Assembly (NCBI RefSeq): GCF_003194585.1 | Contig: NZ_QHKZ01000008.1 | Location: 112,436-176,435, forward strand | DNA from: Nocardioides daejeonensis | GTDB taxonomy: Bacteria; Actinomycetota; Actinomycetes; Propionibacteriales; Nocardioidaceae | DNA length: 64,000 nt | Direction: 5' to 3' | In this document: piece after piece, positions 56,542 to 64,000 of the stretch | Layout: every line of letters starts with the position of its first letter | Numbering within the stretch: position 1 is the stretch's first letter | Position numbers and translations under genes: made by a program | The notes under the pieces: model-generated | The model's input: only the letters and a program-made list of their open reading frames with translations | What the model was told of the DNA's origin: nothing | Database searches by the model: none

Positions 56542-56768
56542 GGCACCTGGTGGCCGTAGCTACGCACACCAGGCTCCAGTCTTTCCACGGCAGGTACGCC
56601 GCACGGGCACCTCGTGCTTGAGCAGGGACGCGCCGGTCCCGCGAGGCAGGAGCGACGGACCTCCGATCGGGGGTCAATTCGCCTGCTCCCCGCGTGAACC
56701 GGCTACGTGGGCGTGTCGCTTCCTTCTAGCCTCCGGCCGACGGCAGTGTTCGGTGGAGAGGCGGGACG

Positions 56769-57467
56769 GTGGGCTCCGGTCCAGGAAGCGGTGACGGCAC
56801 CTCGTTCAGATGGCGTGTCGCCGTTGTCGAGGACCATCTCCTCCAGCGCCAGGGCGTGATCTCACTACTGGGTCAGCAGGCCGGCATCCGGGTGGTGTGG
56901 CACGGTGAGACCTTCCCGCAGTTCCGAGCCTGGCTCGAGCGGGTGCCGTTGGCCAGCCATCCCCATCTGCTGGTGCTCGATCTGCAGGTCGATCGGGGCC
57001 CGAGCGTCAACCCGGTGGACCTGCGACCGCTCATCCGCGCGGGGCTGAGAGTGCTGGTGCTGTCGGCGATGAACTCGCCCGAGCAGGTGCGCGCGGTGCT
57101 CGAGGCCGGGGTGACCGGCGTGGTGGGCAAGCGCGACTCCGAGAACGACATCGTCGGCGCCATGTGGGCCGTGCTCGCCTATGGTCGATGGCTCTCTCCG
57201 GAGCTCGACGCGGTGCTGGCGCCGCAGACCGCCCGTCCCGAGCTCAGCGAGCAGGAGGCGCGCGCGCTCGCGCTGTACGCCGCCGGTGGCACGCTCGACG
57301 AGGTGGCCGCCGGTCTGGGGATACGCCGCGGCACGGCCAAGAAGTACATCAGCCGGGTGAAGACCAAGTACGCCGCGGTCGGACGTCCCGCGCACACGAA
57401 GGTGGAGCTCAACCGCCTGGCTCGCCAGGACGGATTCCTGCGCGACAACGGCTCTGGGCCGGCCTGA
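56769..57467 (+). CDS. NarL/LuxR-type response regulator 2
   Basis: 232 residues from a GTG with GGAGAGG upstream. Receiver features VAVVEDHLLQRQG, LLVLDLQVDRGPSV and VVGKRDSEND match regulator 1 closely; the HTH is GTLDEVAAGLGIRRGTAKKYISRVKTKY. It is a tandem paralogue with its own likely promoter, not overlapping its neighbours. It is the gene immediately upstream of the giant surface-protein gene, with a 229-bp gap holding a GC-rich inverted pair around 57580-57605. Confidence 0.87.
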   Translation: MGSGPGSGDGTSFRWRVAVVEDHLLQRQGVISLLGQQAGIRVVWHGETFPQFRAWLERVPLASHPHLLVLDLQVDRGPSVNPVDLRPLIRAGLRVLVLSAMNSPEQVRAVLEAGVTGVVGKRDSENDIVGAMWAVLAYGRWLSPELDAVLAPQTARPELSEQEARALALYAAGGTLDEVAAGLGIRRGTAKKYISRVKTKYAAVGRPAHTKVELNRLARQDGFLRDNGSGPA

Positions 57468-57696
57468 CCCCTTTTGGGGGACAGCCGCAGCTCTGCCTGA
57501 CCCCCGAACAGCGGTCATTTGGGTCGACCGGGATCGATTCCCCGAACGAGATCGTCCGGACATTCCTAACCTGCGGCCGGAATGGGACCGCTCTGTCCCG
57601 TTCGGCATCAGGTGATGCCTCGGGCTCGGTCCCGGGGAGAGAGGAGTTCGCTGTGCGAACCGACCAGTTCGAAGTCAGCAGGGGAGGTGTGACTCG

Positions 57697-60600
57697 ATGA
57701 GAACCCCAACGTGGGCCTCTGCTCTCTCCGCGCTCGCGGTGGCCGCAGCCGGCCTCACCGCGATCGGGACAGCTGCTCCTGCGGCTGCCGCGCCGGGTGA
57801 CGGCACGCTCAAGATCCGGGTGGTCCAGGACTACAACGGCGACGGGACCTGGGACGACGCGTTCATCGAGCCCGGCCTGGCCGGCACGACCGTGACCGTC
57901 ACCAGCGCAGCCGGCGCGACGCAGACCCTGACCACGGACGCCGACGGCATGATCACGCTCGTCGGCCCGCCGACGTCCTACCGGATCTCTGTCGACAACC
58001 CCGACCCGGCGGTGCTCAAGCCCGCTCCGGCCTGGCGAGCGCCGACCCCGACGACGGCCCGTCCCGCCGAAGCGCTCTCGACCAACGACGAGTTCGTCAC
58101 CGTCGATGCCAACCGGACGGTCGAGATCACCACGGCCTTCTGGGACATCCGCGACTACTGCAACTCCAACCCACTGATCGTGACCGCCTGCCAGCCGGCC
58201 ATGTTCAACTCGGGCGGCAAGACCAACAACAACCCCACCAACGACACCCTCGTGACGGCGCCGTACCGCGCCGAAGGGACCGACGTGGGCAAGACGGTGC
58301 TGGGCAACAAGTCCCACACGGGTGCGCTCTACGGCATCGGCGTCCAGAAGGGCGAGAAGCCCGAGGATCAGAGGATCTTCGCGGGCGCCTTCGCCAAGCG
58401 CGGCAGCGACTACGGCCCGGGTGGCCCCGGCGCCATCTACGTCACCAGTGCAGCCGGCGAGACCCCGACCGTCTGGGGCACCGTGCCCAACGTGGGCACG
58501 ACGACGCACACGTACGACGAGCTGCCCGGCGGTCGGACCGACTGGAACTTCGCCGCGGCGGTCGGCAAGGAGAGCCTCGGCGACCTCGACCTGAGTGAGG
58601 ACGGCAACGACCTCCAGGTCATCAACCTCTTCACCCGCGAGCTCTACGTCTACGACGCGAACGCCGCGACCATGGGAGCGCCGAAGGCGGTTGTGGACCT
58701 CTCGGCCAACCCCGGTTGCGCAGCGGCCTCCGACTGGCGGCCCGCGGCTCTCGGCGAGCGCAACGGCGTCCTGTACGTCGGCGGCGTCTGCTCGGCCGAG
58801 TCGACGCAGGACCCGGCCGACATGAAGGCCATGGTGCTGACATTCGACGCCGACACCTACGCGCCCATCGGCACCGTCATGGACCAGACCCTGAACGTGC
58901 GCCGCTCGAGCAACGGTGGCGCCGGCTGCGCAGGTCGTCTGACGACGACCTACCGGCCTTGGAACGACAAGGGGATCGACTGTGGCAACAAGTCGGGCCA
59001 GATCCCTGACCCGCAGGCCTGGATGACCGACATCGTCATCGAGAACAACGGCGACCTGATCGTCGGCTTCCGCGACCGGACCGGTGACCAGCAGACGGGT
59101 ATCAACTCCCAGTACTTCGCTGACACCACCGGCGTGGGCGGTACCCGCGTCGGCCAGGTCAACTACAACGTCACCGGCGACATCAACAAGGCCTGCAAGA
59201 ACGACGCCGGCATGTTCGTGCTCGACATGAACGGTGCCTGCGGTGTCACCGCCGGATCGCCGACAGTGGTGGCAGGCGAGTTCTTCAAGGGTGACAGCAC
59301 CATTCACGCCGAGGCTTCCTTCGGCGGCTTGGCGCTGAGCCGTGGTGAGCGTGGCGTGGCCACCAACATCATGGACCCGAACGGCATCTTCACCCAGGGC
59401 TACGCCTCGATCGCGCGCGGCACCGGTGGTGCGCTGCAGACCGTCGGCAACGGCGCCAGCGGTGACCCGGCCGAGGTCGACACCCTCGGTGGTGGCCAGT
59501 CCGGCAACCGGCTGACCGGCTCGGACGACTTCGGCAAGGGGCAGGGCCTGGCGGACATGGAGGTCCTGTGTGATCTCGCTCCGGTCCAGATCGGCAACCG
59601 GGTCTGGTTCGACGCCGACGGCAACGGCGTGCAGGACGCCGGCGAGGAGCCCATCAAGGGCGTCACCGTCAACCTGTACCACGCTGACGGCACTCCGGTG
59701 ACGGTGAAGGACGACAAGGGCAACGACGTGCCCGTCAAGGCCGTCACCAATGCCCGCGGCGAGTACTTCTTCGACTCGCGCTACGACGGCATCGAGTTCG
59801 GCAAGGACTACCTCATCCGACTTGACGACCCGGCCAACTACGGACCGGACAAGCCGCTCGACAGCCAGAAGTTCCGTCTGACCGGCACCGATCAGGGCGC
59901 CGACGACGAGCTCGACAACGATGCGACGAACGTCGGTGGATTCCCCGAGATCGCCGTGACCGTCGGCAACCGGGGCGAGGACGACCACAGCCTCGACTTC
60001 GGCTTCCAGCCGCGGCCGGTGGCTCAGGTCTCGGTCGGCGACTACGTCTGGGTGGACACCGACGGCGACGGCCTCCAGGACGCCGGTGAGCCCGGTATCG
60101 AGGGCGTCGAGATGGTGCTCACGGGTCCCGATGGCAAGCCGGTGAAGGACATCAACGGCAATGCGGTCGGCCCCGTGAAGACCGACGAGCACGGCAAGTA
60201 CACCTTCGACATGCTGCCCCCGCTTCCCGCAGGTCAGCACTACACGGTGACCATCAACCAGGACGCGGCGTCGACCAAGGCGGCCCTGGCGCCGTACGTC
60301 CCGACGACCCCGGGAGACGGCAGCGACCCGGCCCATGACTCGTCGACCTGGACGGCCACCTCCGGTGACCTGGTCAACGACGGCGACCGGGATGCCACGC
60401 TGGACTTCGGCTTCGTGCCGCGGCCCGTCGCGGTGGGCAACCTGGTGTGGGTCGACAGTGACGGTGACGGCGTCCAGGACGCTGGCGTGCCGGGCATCAA
60501 GGGCGTCAAGCTCGAGATCTTCGGTCCTGACGGCAACCCCGTCACGGTGGACGCCGAAGGAAACGCGATGAGCTCGACCACGGTGACCGACGCAGCCGGT

Positions 60601-63600
60601 AACTACCTCTTCACCAATCTGCCGCTGCTGGCCGCCGGTGAGTCCTACACCGTGAAGATCGTCCAGACGGATGCCGACACCATCGAGGCGCTCAAGCCCT
60701 ACCGGCCGACGCTCACGGGCGCCGGGACGCCGGAGACCGACTCGGAGACCGATGAGGCGAGCTCCATCGCCGACCTCAGCGTTCCGGGTGCGGTCGACCT
60801 GAGCCTCGACTTCGGCTTCCAGCCGAAGCCGGTCTCGGTCGGCAACCTGGTGTGGCTCGACACCGATGGTGATGGTGTCCAGGACCCGGGCGAGCCCGGT
60901 ATTCCGGGCGTCAAGCTCACGATCGTGGACAAGAACGGCAACCCCGTCACGACCGACGCCGACGGCAATCCGATGTCGCCGGAAGTGACCACGGACGCCA
61001 ACGGCCACTACGTCTTCGCCAACCTGCCCCCGGGCGAGAAGTACACGGTGAAGGTCGACAACAGCCAGAGCACGCTGACGCCGTACGCCCCGACCCAGAC
61101 GGGCCAGGGCAACACGGGCAACGACTCCTCGACGAGCTCCGCCGACTCGGTGGACCTGAGCAACCCGGGTGTCACGAACAGCGACATGACGCTGGACTTC
61201 GGCTTCGTGCCGAAGTCGGTCTCGGTGGGCGACTTCGTCTGGGTCGACAAGGACCGCGACGGCACCCAGGACGCCGGAGAGCCCGGCATCGAAGGTGTCG
61301 TGCTGCGCATCCTCGGGCCGGACGGCAACCCGGTGCGCGACGTCTACGGCAACATCGTGACGCCGCAGGTGACGGATGCCAACGGCGAGTACCTCTTCGA
61401 GAACCTGCCTCTGCTTCCGGTCGGCCAGTCCTACACGGTCGCCATCGACCGTCAGGCGCAGTCGACCCAGGACGCTCTTGCCGGCCTCGTGCCGACGAAG
61501 GTGAACGGCGGCGGCAACGGCGCCAACGACTCCTCGCTGTGGGTCGCCGAGTCGCAGGCCAACCTGAGCGCCAACGGCGCGAAGGACCTGACGCTGGACT
61601 TCGGGTTCGTCCCGGGCAGCGTGTCGGTCGGTGACTTCGTGTGGGTCGACAAGGACGGGGACGGCATCCAGGAGGCCGGCGAGCCCGGGATCCCGGGTGT
61701 CAAGCTCAAGCTGGTCGGCCCCGACGGCAACCCGGTCACCGACGTGGACGGCAACCCGGTCGCTCCGGTCGTGACCGATGGCAACGGCAGGTACTCCTTC
61801 GAGTTGCTCCCGCCACTCCCGGCGGGTCAGCACTACGCCGTGCTGATCGACCAGAGCGATGCGGGCACGCAGGCCGCACTGGCGCCGTACCTGCCCACGC
61901 AGGCCGGTGCCGGCGACGACCCGGCGGTCGACTCGTCGACCTGGAAGGCGATCTCCGGGGACCTCACGGCGCCCGGTGACCACGACGGCACGCTCGACTT
62001 CGGCTTCCAGCCCAAGTCGGCCAGCGTCGGCAACCTGGTGTGGCGCGATCTCGACGGCGACGGCATCCAGGACCCGGGCGAGCCCGGGATCCCTGGTGTG
62101 GTGCTGGTGCTGACCGGTCCGGACGGCAAGTCGGTGACGGACGTCAACGGCGTCCCGGTCGGTCCGCTCACGACCGACGCGGACGGCAAGTACGTCTTCT
62201 CGGACCTGCCGAACCTGCCGAAGGGCGAGCACTACACGGTCACCGTCGACACGACCGCCTCGGCGGCCGCGTTGAAGGACCTGGTGCCGACGCAGCCCGG
62301 CCAGGGTTCCGACCCGGCCAAGGACTCGTCGACCGACAAGGCCGTCTCCGGGGACCTCGACCAGCCCGGCTCGCGCGACCTCACGCTGGACTTCGGCTTC
62401 GTGCCGGCCCACGTGTCCGTCGGCGACAAGGTCTGGCTCGACGTCGACCGCGACGGACGTCAGGATGCGGGTGAGCCCGGCATCGAGGGCGTGGCACTGT
62501 CGATCTCCGGCCCCAACGGCCCGGTGACCGATGTCTACGGCAACCCGGTCAACTATGTGCTCACGGATGCGAACGGCAACTACTCCTTCGAGAACCTGCC
62601 GGTCCTGAAGCCCGGTGAGTCCTACACGGTCAGCATCTACGACGCCGAGTCCGGCAGCTCGTTGGCGGGGCTCAGCCCCACGCTCGAGCACGTCGGTGCG
62701 GGTGACCAGGACTCGTCGACCGGTTCGGCCGCCTCCGGTGACCTGACCAAGCACGGGGACCGTGACGAGACCTTGGACTTCGGCTTCGTCCGGGACCAGG
62801 TCTCGGTCGGTGACCTCGTGTGGCGCGACACCAACAAGGACGGCGTGCAGGATGCCGGTGAGCCCGGTATCGCTGGTGTGGTGCTGGTGCTGACCGGTCC
62901 CGACGGCAAGCCGGTGACCGATGTCTTCGGTGCCCCGGTCGGCCCGGTGACCACCGGTGCGAGCGGTGCCTATCTGTTCGAGCACCTGCCGTCGCTGCCT
63001 GCCGGTCAGCACTACACGGTCAGCATCGACCGCACTGCCTCCGCGGCGGCGCTGGCGGGGCTGGTTCCGACCCAGAGCGGCCAGGGAACACCGGGCACCG
63101 ACTCGTCCACCTGGACGGCGGAGTCGGGCAACCTCACGACCGATGGTGCGAAGGACGACACGTTGGACTTCGGGTTCGTCCCGGAGCCGGTCGTGCCGCC
63201 GACCCCGAAGGTCTCCGTCGGCGACCTGGTCTGGAAGGACCTGGACGGCGATGGCGTGCAGGATGCCGGTGAGCCCGGTATCGCTGGTGTGGTGCTGGTG
63301 CTGACGGGTCCGGATGGCAAGCCGGTCACGGATGTGAACGGCAAGCCGGTGGGTCCGGTCACGACGGGTCCTGATGGTCGTTACTCGTTCGACAACCTGC
63401 CGGTGCTGCCGGCGGGGCAGTCCTACACGGTGACGCTCGACGAGTCTGCTTCGGCGGGTGCGTTGAAGGACCTGGTGCCGACCAAGACCGGGCAGGGTAC
63501 GCCGGGGACCGACTCCTCCACGGGGTCGGCGAAGTCCGGTGACCTCACGACCGATGGTGCGAAGGACGACACGTTGGACTTCGGGTTCGTCCCGGAGCCG

Positions 63601-64000
63601 GTCGTGCCGCCGACCCCGAAGGTCTCCGTCGGCGACCTGGTCTGGAAGGACCTGGACGGCGATGGCGTGCAGGATGCCGGTGAGCCCGGTATCGCTGGTG
63701 TGGTGCTGGTGCTGACGGGTCCGGATGGCAAGCCGGTCACGGATGTGAACGGCAAGCCGGTGGGTCCGGTCACGACGGGTCCTGATGGTCGTTACTCGTT
63801 CGACAACCTGCCGGTGCTGCCGGCGGGGCAGTCCTACACGGTGACGCTCGACGAGTCTGCTTCGGCGGGTGCGTTGAAGGACCTGGTGCCGACCAAGACC
63901 GGGCAGGGTACGCCGGGGACCGACTCCTCCACGGGGTCGGCGAAGTCCGGTGACCTCACGACCGATGGTGCGAAGGACGACACGTTGGACTTCGGGTTCG
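57697..64000 (+). CDS. giant secreted SdrD B-repeat surface protein (3' end beyond window)
   Basis: The frame runs open from ATG 57697 (GGAGG about 9 nt upstream) to the window end, at least 2,101 residues. A Sec signal peptide (ALSALAVAAAGLTAIGTAAP and an AAAAP cleavage zone) is followed by a first SdrD-B-like segment with a Ca-binding DYNGDGTWDDAF. Then comes a roughly 500-residue non-repeat region. From 59584, eleven B-type repeats start at 59584, 60028, 60427, 60832, 61219, 61621, 62020, 62413, 62800, 63211 and 63622, each 387-444 bp. Each has a VWxDxDGDGxQDxGEPGI EF-hand-like Ca site and an LDFGF end. The cell-wall anchor should lie beyond the window. Likely a cell-surface adhesin or structural protein. 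Confidence 0.9.
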   Translation, partial: MRTPTWASALSALAVAAAGLTAIGTAAPAAAAPGDGTLKIRVVQDYNGDGTWDDAFIEPGLAGTTVTVTSAAGATQTLTTDADGMITLVGPPTSYRISVDNPDPAVLKPAPAWRAPTPTTARPAEALSTNDEFVTVDANRTVEITTAFWDIRDYCNSNPLIVTACQPAMFNSGGKTNNNPTNDTLVTAPYRAEGTDVGKTVLGNKSHTGALYGIGVQKGEKPEDQRIFAGAFAKRGSDYGPGGPGAIYVTSAAGETPTVWGTVPNVGTTTHTYDELPGGRTDWNFAAAVGKESLGDLDLSEDGNDLQVINLFTRELYVYDANAATMGAPKAVVDLSANPGCAAASDWRPAALGERNGVLYVGGVCSAESTQDPADMKAMVLTFDADTYAPIGTVMDQTLNVRRSSNGGAGCAGRLTTTYRPWNDKGIDCGNKSGQIPDPQAWMTDIVIENNGDLIVGFRDRTGDQQTGINSQYFADTTGVGGTRVGQVNYNVTGDINKACKNDAGMFVLDMNGACGVTAGSPTVVAGEFFKGDSTIHAEASFGGLALSRGERGVATNIMDPNGIFTQGYASIARGTGGALQTVGNGASGDPAEVDTLGGGQSGNRLTGSDDFGKGQGLADMEVLCDLAPVQIGNRVWFDADGNGVQDAGEEPIKGVTVNLYHADGTPVTVKDDKGNDVPVKAVTNARGEYFFDSRYDGIEFGKDYLIRLDDPANYGPDKPLDSQKFRLTGTDQGADDELDNDATNVGGFPEIAVTVGNRGEDDHSLDFGFQPRPVAQVSVGDYVWVDTDGDGLQDAGEPGIEGVEMVLTGPDGKPVKDINGNAVGPVKTDEHGKYTFDMLPPLPAGQHYTVTINQDAASTKAALAPYVPTTPGDGSDPAHDSSTWTATSGDLVNDGDRDATLDFGFVPRPVAVGNLVWVDSDGDGVQDAGVPGIKGVKLEIFGPDGNPVTVDAEGNAMSSTTVTDAAGNYLFTNLPLLAAGESYTVKIVQTDADTIEALKPYRPTLTGAGTPETDSETDEASSIADLSVPGAVDLSLDFGFQPKPVSVGNLVWLDTDGDGVQDPGEPGIPGVKLTIVDKNGNPVTTDADGNPMSPEVTTDANGHYVFANLPPGEKYTVKVDNSQSTLTPYAPTQTGQGNTGNDSSTSSADSVDLSNPGVTNSDMTLDFGFVPKSVSVGDFVWVDKDRDGTQDAGEPGIEGVVLRILGPDGNPVRDVYGNIVTPQVTDANGEYLFENLPLLPVGQSYTVAIDRQAQSTQDALAGLVPTKVNGGGNGANDSSLWVAESQANLSANGAKDLTLDFGFVPGSVSVGDFVWVDKDGDGIQEAGEPGIPGVKLKLVGPDGNPVTDVDGNPVAPVVTDGNGRYSFELLPPLPAGQHYAVLIDQSDAGTQAALAPYLPTQAGAGDDPAVDSSTWKAISGDLTAPGDHDGTLDFGFQPKSASVGNLVWRDLDGDGIQDPGEPGIPGVVLVLTGPDGKSVTDVNGVPVGPLTTDADGKYVFSDLPNLPKGEHYTVTVDTTASAAALKDLVPTQPGQGSDPAKDSSTDKAVSGDLDQPGSRDLTLDFGFVPAHVSVGDKVWLDVDRDGRQDAGEPGIEGVALSISGPNGPVTDVYGNPVNYVLTDANGNYSFENLPVLKPGESYTVSIYDAESGSSLAGLSPTLEHVGAGDQDSSTGSAASGDLTKHGDRDETLDFGFVRDQVSVGDLVWRDTNKDGVQDAGEPGIAGVVLVLTGPDGKPVTDVFGAPVGPVTTGASGAYLFEHLPSLPAGQHYTVSIDRTASAAALAGLVPTQSGQGTPGTDSSTWTAESGNLTTDGAKDDTLDFGFVPEPVVPPTPKVSVGDLVWKDLDGDGVQDAGEPGIAGVVLVLTGPDGKPVTDVNGKPVGPVTTGPDGRYSFDNLPVLPAGQSYTVTLDESASAGALKDLVPTKTGQGTPGTDSSTGSAKSGDLTTDGAKDDTLDFGFVPEPVVPPTPKVSVGDLVWKDLDGDGVQDAGEPGIAGVVLVLTGPDGKPVTDVNGKPVGPVTTGPDGRYSFDNLPVLPAGQSYTVTLDESASAGALKDLVPTKTGQGTPGTDSSTGSAKSGDLTTDGAKDDTLDFGF
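63131..64000 (+). repeat. identical 411-bp tandem units in the surface-protein gene
   Basis: 63131-63541 and 63542-63952 are identical, and 63953-64000 begins a third copy, so the exact period is 411 bp (137 codons) and the array continues past the window. Earlier repeats of the same gene are diverged. These units also use less GC-rich codons (for example gcgggtgcgttg), consistent with recent amplification. Confidence 0.95.

Noticed and set aside
57468..57696. Possible terminator at the CCCCTTTTGGGGG palindrome near 57467-57480
   Set aside because: The 4-bp stem is too short for a reliable terminator; recorded only as part of the intergenic region before the surface-protein gene.
57409..63012. 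1,867-residue open frame on the minus strand
   Set aside because: It lies fully antisense to the repeat-rich surface protein, reads as valine/glycine/histidine-rich shadow sequence, and follows the GC-skewed third-codon pattern of the plus-strand gene.

Overview
The window is GC-rich, densely packed actinobacterial DNA: GTG and TTG starts are frequent, ATGA/GTGA overlaps are common, and several promoters look leaderless. Mycothiol synthase (mshD), a GlnR regulator beside mshD, an F420:NADPH oxidoreductase, and SseA/SseC and YgfZ homologues point to Actinomycetota. The overall style suits Nocardioidaceae (for example Nocardioides), but the genus is an inference. No rRNA, tRNA, CRISPR array, IS element or phage gene was recognised.

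Layout. 1-3338: the end of a ferredoxin-NADP reductase gene and two thiolase-family genes. 3379-5189 (minus): a 31-residue membrane peptide, a decayed patatin-like lipase, and a zinc-finger anti-sigma/ECF sigma/79-residue protein operon. 5359-7591: an overlapping DoxX-like/GTP cyclohydrolase I/FAD reductase operon. 7676-10343: F420 reductase, mshD, glnR and a MoaD-like gene. 10441-41211: a long surface-glycan region. It holds three FkbM methyltransferases; an ACP/acyl-ligase/ketoreductase/SGNH-hydrolase cassette; nucleotide-sugar enzymes (Gmd, Ugd, UDP-xylose synthase, GDP-mannose epimerase-like); several glycosyltransferases; a sulfotransferase-acyltransferase fusion with a free-standing acyltransferase paralogue; a flippase; a priming sugar transferase; a Wzy-like polymerase; and a Wzc-like tyrosine kinase. 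The glycan region is interrupted at 34323-36232 by a thiosulfate sulfurtransferase operon behind a cysteine-rich leader peptide, and at 36252-37418 by a DUF559 nuclease-like gene flanked by palindromic repeats.

41277-47735 holds housekeeping and small genes: dtd, a BKACE enzyme, an LMW phosphatase, DsrE, a nitrobindin-like protein, Fur, YgfZ, a helical-repeat protein, a DyP-peroxidase remnant and a mannose-phosphate cupin. 47750-50995 (minus) is a TauE-CysD-CysN sulfate operon. 51236-57467 encodes two tandemly duplicated, internally duplicated histidine kinases and two paralogous response regulators. They lie directly upstream of a giant secreted SdrD-B-repeat protein (57697 to beyond the window end), whose last visible repeats are identical 411-bp units.

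How the genes fit together: the nucleotide-sugar enzymes can supply GDP-mannose-derived and UDP-glucuronate/xylose donors. The glycosyltransferases, priming transferase, flippase, polymerase and Wzc would build and export a polymer or glycolipid. The ACP cassette, sulfotransferase, acyltransferases and FkbM methyltransferases could decorate it. The most unusual features are the stop-codon-anchored repeat arrays (22-bp tandem units at 9231, 18270 and 18390; palindromic composites at 36252 and 37351), the sulfotransferase-acyltransferase fusion, the ACP cassette and the double-module kinases.
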